This document shows positions 25,215 to 34,907 of a stretch of DNA of 64,000 nucleotides, in pieces. This stretch comes from Sphingomonadales bacterium (GTDB lineage Bacteria > Pseudomonadota > Alphaproteobacteria > Sphingomonadales > Sphingomonadaceae), in NCBI GenBank assembly GCA_004173185.1, contig SEFZ01000022.1:19668-83667 (forward strand), read 5' to 3'. The notes below the pieces were generated by a model. That model made no database searches, had not been told where the DNA came from, and saw only the letters and a program-made list of their open reading frames with translations. The translations under genes were made by a program, and so were the position numbers. How positions within the stretch are numbered: position 1 is the first letter of the stretch; each line of letters opens with the position of its first letter.

Positions 25215-26648
25215 TCAAAGCGAAAAGATTTTCCCTGGATTGAACAGGTTTTTCGGATCGAGCGCCCGTTTGACGGCCCGCATGATGTCGACGGCATCCT
25301 CGCCAAACTCGGCGACAAGCGAATCCTGTTTACCCAGGCCGATGCCGTGCTCACCCGTGCAGGTCCCGTTCATTGCCAGGGCGCGCGCGACCATGCGTTT
25401 GTTGAGCCGCTCCACCTCTTCGCGTTCCGCGAGGCTATCGGGGTCCATGACGAAGACGACGTGAAAGTTTCCGTCTCCGACATGGCCGAGGATCGTCGCG
25501 GGCATGGTCGCGGTCATGAGATCGATTTTCGTCTCGCGGATACATTCCGACAACCGGCTGATCGGCACACACACATCGGTGGCGAAGCCAACCGATCCGG
25601 GACGCAGTTGCATCGCGGCATAATAGGCCTCGTGGCGAGCTCGCCACAGTTTCGACCGTTCCTCGGGCAGGTTCGACCAGGCGAAATTTCCGCCGCCGTT
25701 TTCCGAAGCAAGCGCGTTGACGATCTCGATCTGCTCTTTCACGCCTGAAGGCGAGCCGTGAAACTCGAGGAAAAGCGTGTTGAGCTCGGGATAGTCGAGT
25801 TTCGACAAGCGATTTACGGCCCGCATCTGCAGGTCATCGAGAAATTCGATGCGTGCGAGCGGCACCCCCATCTGGATGGATTGGGTGACCGTCGCGATGG
25901 CGCCATCGAGGGTTTCGAAGCTGCACACCGCCGAGGAGATCGTCTCGGGGATCGGATGAAGGCGCAGTGTCACCTCGGTTATGATGCCAAGGGTTCCCTC
26001 CGAGCCGATATACATCCGCGTGAGGTCGTAGCCGGCCGCCGACTTCGGAGCGCGGCTGGCCGTCTGGATGACCTTCCCCTGCGGCGTAACCAGCTTGAGC
26101 GCCACGACCGCTTCGCGCATCGTACCGTAGCGAACGGCCGTGGTCCCGCTGGCGCGGGTCGAAGCCATTCCGCCGAGCGTGGCGTTCGCGCCAGGGTCTA
26201 TCGGAAAGAACAACCCGGCCGACCGAATGTCCTCGTTCAACTGCTCGCGTCGTACTCCCGCCTGAACCGTGCAATCGAAGTCGTTTGGACGGATGTCCAG
26301 AATCTGGTTCATCTCGCTCAGATCGAGGCTCACCCCGCCGCGTACGGGAAGGAAATTGCCTTCGACAGAGGTGCCCGCGCCGAACGGCACGACGGGCACG
26401 TTCATGGCGCTGCAGAGGCTGACCAGATCAACCACGTCTTCGGTCGAACGCGCGAAGACCACTGCGTCGGGCAGCACGGGGGCGAAATGGACTTCGCTGC
26501 TGCCATGTTGCCGCCGTACCGCTTCTCCGAGGTCCAACGCATCACCAAAGCGCGTGCGGAGGCGATCGAGAAAGCCTTCGGGGATCGTGGCACGGGTCTC
26601 GACCGTTCCGCCAGCTGCCGCAGCGGTCGCGGTATCCAAATCAGTCAT
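25215..26648 (-). CDS. FAD-linked 2-hydroxyacid dehydrogenase (GlcD / D-lactate dehydrogenase type)
   Basis: A 477-residue flavoprotein of the vanillyl-alcohol-oxidase fold. The FAD-binding PP-loop region (about residues 60-200) contains VVPFGAGTSVEGN and a run with GATLGGMASTRASGT-type glycines. The C-terminal FAD-oxidase domain ends NGTCTGEHGIGLGK and KRALDPKNLFNPGKI, both hallmarks of the D-lactate/glycolate oxidase group. It oxidises a D-2-hydroxy acid to the 2-oxo acid, usually passing electrons to a quinone or cytochrome. ATG 26648 is preferred because GGAGA lies at proper distance; the adjacent ATG at 26651 and the more distal 26660 are less likely. Downstream of the GGT-like pair by about 285 bp. 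Confidence 0.9.
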   Translation of the reverse strand: MTDLDTATAAAAGGTVETRATIPEGFLDRLRTRFGDALDLGEAVRRQHGSSEVHFAPVLPDAVVFARSTEDVVDLVSLCSAMNVPVVPFGAGTSVEGNFLPVRGGVSLDLSEMNQILDIRPNDFDCTVQAGVRREQLNEDIRSAGLFFPIDPGANATLGGMASTRASGTTAVRYGTMREAVVALKLVTPQGKVIQTASRAPKSAAGYDLTRMYIGSEGTLGIITEVTLRLHPIPETISSAVCSFETLDGAIATVTQSIQMGVPLARIEFLDDLQMRAVNRLSKLDYPELNTLFLEFHGSPSGVKEQIEIVNALASENGGGNFAWSNLPEERSKLWRARHEAYYAAMQLRPGSVGFATDVCVPISRLSECIRETKIDLMTATMPATILGHVGDGNFHVVFVMDPDSLAEREEVERLNKRMVARALAMNGTCTGEHGIGLGKQDSLVAEFGEDAVDIMRAVKRALDPKNLFNPGKIFSL

Positions 26649-26932
26649 CATTCTCTCCATGATCTTTCGAATCGATGAGCCGTGCGCGATCGCCGCAACG
26701 GTCGCGGCGAGAAGGTCGCGAAACGGCAGAAAATCCTTTGCCCGTCGGGAACGACCGGGGAAGCGTATGTACCGGCCAGCCCGATTTCGATCAGGCGATG
26801 CAACCGGCCACCGTTTCTCCGCAGCCGCCGGTGGCGGCTACCCCCTGCGTGCGAACGCGCGTTCGGAGTCTGGCCGCCCGCCTCGTCCGGAGCACGCTCC
26901 GATGGGTCTTCACTTCTGCAGCAATGCTCCGA

Positions 26933-28705
26933 TCAACATGCGCTCGCCTGCCCATTGGTATAACTCGGGGAAATCGCCACCAGATCGCCGGATTGCGTGT
27001 CGCGCTGGATAGCCACCCACAAACCTTGGGCGAACCGCGCCTCGGCGGGCGCGATCCTGCGCACATCGAGGCCCGTTTCGTCCAATATCCGCTCCGGAAA
27101 TTCGCCCTCGATCACCCGCATGACGGGTCTGGTCGGGTCTCCGCCGGGTGCGAGCGGGAGGAGCAGTCGCGGGGCGTCAGCGGCCTCGACGATCGTCATT
27201 CGGTGGTCGATGACGTTCAGCAGCGACATCGTGGCCTGATAATGAAGGCCGACGCCCATCGACGACCAGGCGATTTCCGGTTGGCCTTCCTTCAGTACGA
27301 GGCCGAGTTCGATCGGGTTCGGCAGTTGCTCGCCCCGCGGGGTCGCGGCAATCTTCGGTTGCTGGAAGGATGCGGGATCGCCGATCGATACGCCGTCGAC
27401 GACGATCGCGGTACGCCCCCAGGTCAGGCAGTTGATCGAGTGGCAGAGCGACGCCATATTGCCGTCCACATCGATCGCCACGACATCGTCGGAATGCGCG
27501 ACCCTGGGCTGATATGCGACCGGTGGCTGACTCTCGAGAACTGCCCAGAGCTTTTCGGCGTTCGCTTGCGTCAGGCGCGATCGCGGGTCCATGTTTACGC
27601 CGGGGCACAGCGCTTCCTGCTCTTCCTGCGAGCGGCCGTAACCGATCACGGCGGCGGCGCAGCATTTGGCGATGCGAACGAGACTGTCGCCCGATTGCGA
27701 CCAGTGCGGCCGTTCTTCGAGCCCTGCCGCGGTCGCCAGATTCAGGGCTTCGACAAGCGTGACCGAACCTTCGCAAGGATGGCCGAGCAAGGCCAGCGTC
27801 CGATTTGCACGGTCGAGCGTGACGGGCTCGGACCAGATCGGCCGGTAGCGCGACAAATCCTCGAGAGTCATCTTTCCGCCGTCGGCCTGGATCGCGGCAA
27901 TGCAACGCGCAGCCCAGCTTCCCGTGTACATGTAATCGGCCCCGTCTCGCGCGACCCGGCGAAGCGTCTCGGCAAGCGCCGGCTGGCGAAAATGATCGCC
28001 GACGGCATAATTCGATCCGTCGGGCTTGAAGAAGATCGAGCGGGTCTCGGGAAGGCGCTTGAGATCGCCGCCACGCATTTCGATGTAGCGTATGAGGCCT
28101 GGCGACATCGGAAAGCCGTCTTCGGCGAGCTCGATCGCGGCCTCGAACAGGCGGTCGAAGGGGAGCTTGCCATATCGCCGATGCGCTTCTTCCAGGCCTC
28201 GCATGAAGCCGCCCACAAGCGCAGTGCGGCCCGAGGGCGGAGCGTCGCCGAGCATTTCTTCCAGGGTATCGGCGCCCGGATTGACCTTCCCGGGGATCGA
28301 GAGCGGATCGTCTTCGCCGAGCACCGTGTTCCAGCCGGCATTGAGAGACGTCGTCTCGCCGCTCGAGGCCTCATGGTACATGAGGTGGAAAATGCCGAAA
28401 TAGCTGATCACGGCGCCGCCGCCCAGGACAATCTGGGTCAGGGCCGTCGCCAGCACCGCATCCATTGCCGAACCGCCTTGGCGAAGTGCTTCGAGGCCGA
28501 CCCGCGACGCAAGGGCGTGAAGCGCGGTCGAGACGGCCCCCTTCGTCCCCCGTGCCGGCGGGTTGCCGGGCTGCGCAGCCTGCTGGACGGTCCACCAGTG
28601 CTCGCGGTCGGCAGGCGCCCAGCCGGACGGCGCGAGGGTGGGCCTCACCGCGCTCTCTCGTTCACCGGTGGCAGCAGACGGGTCCGCAGGTGTCTTGTTC
28701 GCCAT
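26933..28705 (-). CDS. Gamma-glutamyltransferase-family Ntn hydrolase, paralog 1 (Ser at nucleophile position)
   Basis: A 590-residue GGT homolog without a signal peptide, so probably cytoplasmic. The large-subunit features LEALRQGGSAMDAVLATALT, a FxGF-like GGFMRGL block and the small-subunit region are present. At the autocleavage site the family reads TTHYSVVD-x-DGN; here a gapless alignment gives SDDVVAIDVDGN, so S405 occupies the position of E. coli GGT Thr391. Ser can act as an Ntn nucleophile, but an inactive or altered protein is also possible. It starts 5 bases after the stop of paralog 2, so the two are an operon and may work together. Substrate unknown. Confidence 0.85.
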   Translation of the reverse strand: MANKTPADPSAATGERESAVRPTLAPSGWAPADREHWWTVQQAAQPGNPPARGTKGAVSTALHALASRVGLEALRQGGSAMDAVLATALTQIVLGGGAVISYFGIFHLMYHEASSGETTSLNAGWNTVLGEDDPLSIPGKVNPGADTLEEMLGDAPPSGRTALVGGFMRGLEEAHRRYGKLPFDRLFEAAIELAEDGFPMSPGLIRYIEMRGGDLKRLPETRSIFFKPDGSNYAVGDHFRQPALAETLRRVARDGADYMYTGSWAARCIAAIQADGGKMTLEDLSRYRPIWSEPVTLDRANRTLALLGHPCEGSVTLVEALNLATAAGLEERPHWSQSGDSLVRIAKCCAAAVIGYGRSQEEQEALCPGVNMDPRSRLTQANAEKLWAVLESQPPVAYQPRVAHSDDVVAIDVDGNMASLCHSINCLTWGRTAIVVDGVSIGDPASFQQPKIAATPRGEQLPNPIELGLVLKEGQPEIAWSSMGVGLHYQATMSLLNVIDHRMTIVEAADAPRLLLPLAPGGDPTRPVMRVIEGEFPERILDETGLDVRRIAPAEARFAQGLWVAIQRDTQSGDLVAISPSYTNGQASAC

Positions 28706-28710
28706 GCCGA

Positions 28711-30402
28711 TTACATCCTGATTCCGTCGGCGACCGCGCAGCGCCGCGGATCGGCGATGGCGGTCAGGCTGTCGTCCGCTTCGTTGCGCGCGATGACCGA
28801 GAAGCTGCCCATATGATAGTCGTACCCGGCGACGACACCGAGCCGGACGCCGAGCTTGTGGAGATCCTCGACCACGCCCGGCTCGAGCCGGTCCTCGATC
28901 ACGACGGCCCGGCCCTCGCTCATCGGCAGCATGCGCGGCGCATCGACAGCGGCATGGGGGTCAAGCCTGAAGTCCAGAAGATAAGTGAGGACCTGCGGCA
29001 GGGTACAGAAGATGTTTCCCGGAGAGCCGGCGGAAAACACGGGCTTTCCGTCTTTGAGAACGAGCGTGTTGCCGATGATGCAGCGCGCCTTCGCGCCTTT
29101 GACGAGAGTCGCGTCCATCTGGCTCTGCAGGTTGCCGAAAGTTGCGTGGCTGCCGACCATCGGGACGCCGCCGACGACCTGGCCAGGGATGCCCGAGCCT
29201 TGCAGCGTGTCCATCATCTGAACCCAGTTTCCCTCGGCATCGACCACCGCGAGTTCGCAGCTCCCGCTCGGCTGCTTGTCGTCGCGCGGCATCAGGCGGG
29301 GCTTGCCGGCGGCGCCGAGAAATGCCGTGTGCGGTCCACTGTCGCCGTCGCCGGCAAGCCTGATATGCTGCGTCAGATCGACCTTGGGCCGCGATCCGCG
29401 AATGAGTTTCGCAAGATGAGCGTGATAGGCGTCGTCGAGAACGGCGTCGCGCGGCACCTCATAGACCTGGTCGTCCTGGGCATATTCCCAGTGGCGTGCG
29501 CCCTGGCGAAGCGCGTGGCCCATCGCCCACCAATGGTCGGCGGATCCCAGCTCCATTTCGCGAATTCCGAGATGCTTGAGCACGCCCATAGCAACGGCGG
29601 TGAAGAAGCCTTGCGCTTGAGGGGGGCCGAGCGTGACGATCTCATATTCATGGTGACGAAAACGCAGCGGCTCGACCCAGCGCGGCGGCGTCTCGGTCAT
29701 ATGATCGCGCGTGATCTGCCAGCCCATCTCGTTCGCCTTGGCGACGAATGACTCGGCCCAAGGCCCCGTGATCATGTAGTCCGGATCGGCAGCGACCCCG
29801 CGCATCGTTTCGGCCAGTCCCTTTGGCACGAACGTCTCGCCGACATTCACGAAGTGACCGGCGGGTTGATAAAATTCCCGGCCCTCGGGAAAATAGGTCG
29901 TGAATTTTTCGCCCCAGATATTCATGCCATATTCGAACGACGACACGGCATGGCCCTGTTCGGCCCAGGTGACCGCATCGGCGCAAAGCTCGCTCCACGG
30001 CTTCGTTCCGAACCTCTCGTGGATCGCCTTCAACCCGGGCATGAAGCCCGGAATGATCGCCGACGGAGGAAAATAGGCGTAAGGGCCTGTCCCGGCAGGG
30101 ACGGGGCGGAAAGGCGGCAGACCGGACGGATGTCCGCCCAGGCTGTCGAGTTGATGGAGCGTCCCGGTTTTCGCTTCATAGTAGAGGAAGGTGACGAGAC
30201 CCGCATGGTTGGTCATGAAAGGCTCGACCGCCGCCTGCACCATCGCGCCAGCGATACCCGCATCGGCGGCGCTCCCGCCCGAGCTCAGAACCTTCATCAT
30301 CGTCTCGGTCACGATGGCGTTGTCGGTCGTGACGGCAGCCTTGAGCCCGGTCACCGGCTGCTTGAGTCCAGGGTTTCGAATATAGGTTTCAAGGTCGCTC
30401 AT
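28711..30402 (-). CDS. Gamma-glutamyltransferase-family Ntn hydrolase, paralog 2 (Ser at nucleophile position)
   Basis: A 563-residue GGT homolog, no signal peptide. Recognisable parts are MMKVLSSGGSAADAGIAGA, PGFMPGLKAIHERFGT, FGNLQSQMD and LDAPRMLPMSEG-like C-terminal blocks. At the nucleophile the sequence is SCELAVVDAEGN, placing S381 at the Thr391 position of E. coli GGT and replacing the second Thr and His by Cys and Glu. Divergent members of this family include oxamate amidohydrolase and cephalosporin acylases, so a non-glutathione substrate is likely. First gene of the GGT pair; ATG 30402. The MFS gene at 30730 lies upstream on the same strand. Confidence 0.85.
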   Translation of the reverse strand: MSDLETYIRNPGLKQPVTGLKAAVTTDNAIVTETMMKVLSSGGSAADAGIAGAMVQAAVEPFMTNHAGLVTFLYYEAKTGTLHQLDSLGGHPSGLPPFRPVPAGTGPYAYFPPSAIIPGFMPGLKAIHERFGTKPWSELCADAVTWAEQGHAVSSFEYGMNIWGEKFTTYFPEGREFYQPAGHFVNVGETFVPKGLAETMRGVAADPDYMITGPWAESFVAKANEMGWQITRDHMTETPPRWVEPLRFRHHEYEIVTLGPPQAQGFFTAVAMGVLKHLGIREMELGSADHWWAMGHALRQGARHWEYAQDDQVYEVPRDAVLDDAYHAHLAKLIRGSRPKVDLTQHIRLAGDGDSGPHTAFLGAAGKPRLMPRDDKQPSGSCELAVVDAEGNWVQMMDTLQGSGIPGQVVGGVPMVGSHATFGNLQSQMDATLVKGAKARCIIGNTLVLKDGKPVFSAGSPGNIFCTLPQVLTYLLDFRLDPHAAVDAPRMLPMSEGRAVVIEDRLEPGVVEDLHKLGVRLGVVAGYDYHMGSFSVIARNEADDSLTAIADPRRCAVADGIRM

Positions 30403-30729
30403 CGATATTCATCCTGAATGATAAGGGTTCATCGGGTTTTCGCAGGAGTGTGACAGCCGTTTGAACGGCCCGGTAGCGTCATTTGATCATTTCGCCCCGG
30501 CCGCTCGGTTGCTGCCGATGGACGAGCCCTTTCCCTGTCTCCGTCGAAGAGGAAGCGGTGCCGTCTCTAACCACCGGAATTCAAGGCGTTGCCGGTCGAA
30601 ATTTCGCCGAGACCGCGCGCACGAAGCTGCGCGGCGGTGTAGTCCGGCTTTCCTCAGCATTTCGGGTTCCCCTTTGTCGGCGCCTGGCTCGCGCGCATCG
30701 GGACGGCGCGGCCAGGATGGCGACAATAT
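30403..30729. other. Intergenic region upstream of the GGT-like pair
   Basis: 327 bp with no protein-like frame; presumed to contain the promoter of the GGT-like operon or a long spacer after the MFS gene. No strong hairpin or palindrome was found. Confidence 0.5.
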
Positions 30730-32079
30730 TCAGGCACCGGCCTGAACGCCGGCTGCAGGCCCACCTTCCCCGGCTTGTACGGGCTGGCGATCCGAACGGC
30801 TGGTCCCGGCGACCCAGAAACTCACTGCCGCGATGAGCGCGAAGGGCGCCCCTACCAGCGCGATCGCACCGCCCAGCATCGCATCCCCGCCAAGCCGCTG
30901 GCTGGCATATCCGATCAGCGGCGCACCGATCATCCCCGATACCGAGATGAGAACGACATACATACCCATGCAAAGACCGCGCAGTTCATTGGGAATGCGC
31001 AAGTTGATCACGATGACCGGAATGGAGATCGCGATACCGCTCGCGATCATGAAGATGCCAGCGAGGGCGCCAAAACCGCCGGTTCCCGGCATCATCGCGA
31101 GAAAGCTTGTGGGAATACACATGATTGCCGCGAGCGCTGCGAGCCGGACAGCGGCGGCGTCGCCGCGCTGTGCGCCTGCTAGCCCGACGAGCTTGCCGCT
31201 GAGCATATGGCCGCTGAATCCCCCGATCAACATCACGATGCTCAGCCACACCGCAAAATCGCCCGGTTCGAGATCGTAGAGGCGCATGAGCGCGGGTGCG
31301 AACCAGAGGCGCAGACCGCTGACAAGTCCGCCCAGAGCGAACATCCCGGCGAACAGCGGCAGGAGAAAGGCGCGGTAGGCCCATAATTCACGAAAGGAGC
31401 CGTTGCCGGCAGCCTTCACTTCCATCCGCGCCGGTTCGCGCATCGCCATCACTGGCGGGATCAGGAGCACGCCGATACCGGCGAAAACGAGCGAGACGGC
31501 GCGCCACGGTGCAATTCCGGCCAGGGCATCGCCGTTTGCCGCCACCATCGCCACCAGCGACGAATAGCCGAGACCGCCGATGAGGAGCCCGGCGCCGCCG
31601 CCCAAGTCCTGACCCATACCAAATGTGACGCTAGGAAAAGCGCGCCGCTCGGGAGCGAAATTGTCCGCCATCAGCGACATTCCCGCGGGATAGGTCATCG
31701 CCAGCGCAGCCCCCATCAGCGCCTTGGCACCAGCCAGCAGCCACAGGTCGTGCGACAGGCCCACGAGCAACAGACTCGCGCACCACAGGCACATGGCGAT
31801 AGCGAGGAGGCGTACACGCCTGGTCCGATCGGCGAGTATCCCCATGGGAAGGGCGAGCAAACCATAGGCAGCGAAAAAGGATGTGGTGTGGACGAGGCCC
31901 ACCTGAACGTCGCTGAGGCCGAGGTCATGTTTCATCGGCTCGACAAGGAGGCCGACAACGGTGACGTCCATCGCCACGAAGAGACCGATAAGTCCGATCA
32001 TGAGCTGCGAGAAGCGCGCCTGGCGCAGGGCGGGATAGGCTGCGGCAGCTGCGGCTTGGGTGGGTACGGCGGTAGCCAT
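30730..32079 (-). CDS. MFS transporter
   Basis: A 449-residue carrier with 12 predicted helices. The first repeat has FVAMDVTVVGLLVEPMKHDLGLSDVQVG and LPMGILADRTRRVRLL (TM2-TM3 motif). It is related to the spinster-like carrier at 23827 in the first helices. Start ATG 32079 is chosen because AAGGGAC lies 7 bases upstream; the open frame continues upstream for 39 codons without membrane character. It sits between the TonB receptor and the GGT-like pair, all on the minus strand, consistent with uptake of the same compound across both membranes. Confidence 0.85.
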   Translation of the reverse strand: MATAVPTQAAAAAAYPALRQARFSQLMIGLIGLFVAMDVTVVGLLVEPMKHDLGLSDVQVGLVHTTSFFAAYGLLALPMGILADRTRRVRLLAIAMCLWCASLLLVGLSHDLWLLAGAKALMGAALAMTYPAGMSLMADNFAPERRAFPSVTFGMGQDLGGGAGLLIGGLGYSSLVAMVAANGDALAGIAPWRAVSLVFAGIGVLLIPPVMAMREPARMEVKAAGNGSFRELWAYRAFLLPLFAGMFALGGLVSGLRLWFAPALMRLYDLEPGDFAVWLSIVMLIGGFSGHMLSGKLVGLAGAQRGDAAAVRLAALAAIMCIPTSFLAMMPGTGGFGALAGIFMIASGIAISIPVIVINLRIPNELRGLCMGMYVVLISVSGMIGAPLIGYASQRLGGDAMLGGAIALVGAPFALIAAVSFWVAGTSRSDRQPVQAGEGGPAAGVQAGA

Positions 32080-32205
32080 CGAGAGTCCCTTGCCTGTCGC
32101 CCCACCCTCCGGGAAGGGGCGGGACCGGAGAAGAGCGGCCATGTTCCGGTGCACCGGAAAATCGCCGGAAAGAGGCGCCCGGCCGGAGCCGGGCACCTTT
32201 GACGA

Positions 32206-34446
32206 TCAGAAGTCGGCGCTCAGCGACACGGTGAAGCTGCGCGGCCGGATCAGCGTCGCATAAGACGGGAGACCGGCGCCCGAGGTCAGCGAGTTGACGA
32301 ACCCGTTGCGGTCGAAGATGTTCTCGGCACGCAGCTGAAGGCGGTAATTGTCGAACCGCACGCCGGCGCGCAGATCGACCGTCGTGATTTCCGGCAGCTT
32401 CACGTTCAGGTCGGTCGCATCGCCCGGGTAGCTGTTGTACTTGTGGGACTCGAACCGCAGCGTACCGCCGAGCTCGGCTTCCACCTTGCTCGACAGCGGA
32501 ATACGGTGATCGACGATGACCGAGGCTGTCCATTTGGGCGTGAGCGGCAGAGGGTCGCCATTCTGCGCTCCGGTCGATGCCGAGGCCTGCGCTCCGATAC
32601 GCGCGATGCGCGCGTCGGTGTAACCGAGGTTGAAGCCGAAGTCGAAGTTGTCCGAAGGCCGAGCCGTCGCCTGGATTTCGAAACCGTCGACCTTCGCCTT
32701 GCCGCCGTTGGCGAGCAGGACAAGGCCGCTGAACACGCCCTGGAGCTGAACATCCTTCCAGTCGATGTGATAGGCTGACGCCTCGAGGGTCAGCGCGTTG
32801 TCGAGGAAGATGCCCTTCAACCCCGCCTCGTAATTCCACACAGTGTCCGGCCGGATCGTCGCTTGCGCGCCCGGCGGAGGCGTGGGGTTCGTCTGCGCTC
32901 CTCCGGGACGATAGCCACTTGCCGCACGGACGAACGCGCTGAGATTGTCGGTCGGACGCCAACGCAGCGTGGCGAGATAGGTAAGGACATCGTCGCTGAA
33001 TCGCGTCTCGGTGACGCTGCTGCCGCCGAGGAAGACCGTCTGAAGGGTCCCGTCGGCGACGGTGACGGTCCGCTCCTTGTTGTGGGCGACGCGAATGCCG
33101 CCGGTGAGGTCGAGACGATCCGAAAGATAGAAGGTCAGATTTCCGAACCCTGCGATTTCGTCATAGGTGTCGCGCGTATCCGAACTGAAGAAGTTCCCGA
33201 GCGTGCCCGGAAGGACAGCACCCGTCCCGATATCGACGGCGTTGACATGGGTCTGCGGAGTGGACCGCTCGTGCGTGAGATAGGCGCCGGCTACGAATTC
33301 GACGGGCCCGAGCCGGTTCGAGACGAAGCGGATTTCACCGGTGCTCTTTTTCAGCTGGATGTACGTCGGCAGCGTCAGACCGGTCCCGGCAGGATATCCC
33401 AGGAGCGGCAGCAGCGCAGCGAACGGTCCCGTCGTGTCGCGGTCGAAAGCCGTCCTGGTTTCGTTGTAGCTTCCGGTCGCGATGATCCGGCCCGCGCCGA
33501 GTTCATATGTCGCGGTTCCCGAAATGACGCGATATCTGACCTCGGACCCTGCGTCGAAGAACATGCTGTATTTTCGTTTGCCGAACGTCGGGTTCAGGGT
33601 TCCACGGTCGTTCTGCTGCAGGGCGAAGCCATCGCCTTCGATATTCTGGAAGAGTCCGACGAGGTCGATGGTGAGATTGTCGGTCGGCGTCCAGCCGATC
33701 GCGATCCGGCCGCCTTTGCTGGTGCCATCATTCACATTCTTCGTGCCGGTCCCGACATTGTCGGTGAAGCCCGCGATCTTGCGGTAGAAGCCCGTCGCCC
33801 GCACGGCGAGCTGGTCGGTTACGAGCGGCACATTGACCGAGCCGCGCACCGAAAAACCATCACCGCCGCCATCGACGGTGGTTCCCTCGATACGCGCATT
33901 GCCCGAAAAGGCCGAGGGATCGGGCCGCTTGGAAATAAGGCGCACGACGCCGCCGAGGCTCGCCGCGCCGTAAAGCGTACCTTGCGGCCCCTTCAGCACC
34001 TCGATGCGGTCGAGGTCGGCGAGCTCGGGCTCGGGAGCGACGAACTGCGAACCGCTGCGCGGCGAACTCGCGGTGAACGGGACGTCGTCGAGATAGACCA
34101 CGGAGGTCGCGGACTGTGAGCCGGCGCCCGTGTTAAGCCCGCGGATGATGACGGTGCCGATTCCGGACTGTCCCTGATCACGGAGAGTGAGGCCCGGCGT
34201 CAGTGTCGCATAATCACGGATCGACTGGACGCCTTGCGTTTCCAGCGCCTCGCCGCCGAGGACGGTGATCGCCGAGGGAACGTCGCGAAGCTTCTGCTCG
34301 CGCTTGCTCGCGGTGACGACGATTTCGGCGACGTCATTCGCCTCGACCGTATCCGGCTGCACCGGAGACTGCGTCTGCGCTTGCGCCCCGGTTGCCGCAA
34401 CCAGCGCCGCGGCCATGCCGGCTGACGTGCGATAAAGCGTTCCCAT
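32206..34446 (-). CDS. TonB-dependent outer-membrane receptor
   Basis: A 746-residue receptor. Signal peptide about residues 1-23 (ending TGAQA-Q), TonB box-like EIVVTASKRE, plug (about 45-160: SAITVLGGEALE, GLTLRDQGQSGIGTVIIRGLN, DRIEVLKGPQGTLYGAASLGG) and a barrel ending FTVSLSADF with the C-terminal Phe favoured by BAM. It contains VIIRGLNTGAGSQS, common in carbohydrate/peptide type receptors. ATG 34446 follows AGGAGA at 8 bases; the ATG at 34452 is too close to it. Probably imports the substrate handled by the MFS, GGT-like and peptidase genes downstream. The 455-bp upstream gap is shared with the XRE regulator. Confidence 0.93.
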   Translation of the reverse strand: MGTLYRTSAGMAAALVAATGAQAQTQSPVQPDTVEANDVAEIVVTASKREQKLRDVPSAITVLGGEALETQGVQSIRDYATLTPGLTLRDQGQSGIGTVIIRGLNTGAGSQSATSVVYLDDVPFTASSPRSGSQFVAPEPELADLDRIEVLKGPQGTLYGAASLGGVVRLISKRPDPSAFSGNARIEGTTVDGGGDGFSVRGSVNVPLVTDQLAVRATGFYRKIAGFTDNVGTGTKNVNDGTSKGGRIAIGWTPTDNLTIDLVGLFQNIEGDGFALQQNDRGTLNPTFGKRKYSMFFDAGSEVRYRVISGTATYELGAGRIIATGSYNETRTAFDRDTTGPFAALLPLLGYPAGTGLTLPTYIQLKKSTGEIRFVSNRLGPVEFVAGAYLTHERSTPQTHVNAVDIGTGAVLPGTLGNFFSSDTRDTYDEIAGFGNLTFYLSDRLDLTGGIRVAHNKERTVTVADGTLQTVFLGGSSVTETRFSDDVLTYLATLRWRPTDNLSAFVRAASGYRPGGAQTNPTPPPGAQATIRPDTVWNYEAGLKGIFLDNALTLEASAYHIDWKDVQLQGVFSGLVLLANGGKAKVDGFEIQATARPSDNFDFGFNLGYTDARIARIGAQASASTGAQNGDPLPLTPKWTASVIVDHRIPLSSKVEAELGGTLRFESHKYNSYPGDATDLNVKLPEITTVDLRAGVRFDNYRLQLRAENIFDRNGFVNSLTSGAGLPSYATLIRPRSFTVSLSADF

Positions 34447-34907
34447 ACCCATAGTCTCCTGTCCCCCGATGCACCGACACCCGCGATATCCGGAGATTAC
34501 GCGTTGTCACAATTTTACACAATAGTGTCTGTACAGGCTTAACATGGCAGATCGCATGCCGCAGCCGTTTATTTCCGCTCCGCGGATTTCCTTTATCCCA
34601 CTGTTTTCTTTAAAATTTTGTTTTTCATGTTGTCGTATTTCGAACAGAAGAAACGGAAGAAAGAAAATTTCGGCACCGAGCGCCGGTAGCGCCGCCTGCG
34701 ACTCAGCCACCGGCTCCAGACGACAGCGAATCGTCGCGCGCGCGGAATTCAGCCGGGGTCCTGGCACTGGAATTCCGAATGAAATTGACGGAAAACCGCG
34801 ACTAATTTGCATCGAAACGGGAGCGCCGCCTGCAGGCCATTATAACCCGTTCATTGACAGCCTTCTCCAGCCTCTGCTATTTCGAACACTATTGGATGGA
34901 GGTACCT
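34447..34907. other. AT-rich divergent control region (TonB receptor / XRE regulator)
   Basis: About 460 bp without a gene. The half near the receptor contains ACACAATAGTGTCTGTACAG (34518-34537), sharing ACAATAGTG with 23776-23784. A low-GC stretch (about 34600-34670) stands out against the GC-rich surroundings. Divergent promoters are expected here. Confidence 0.5.
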
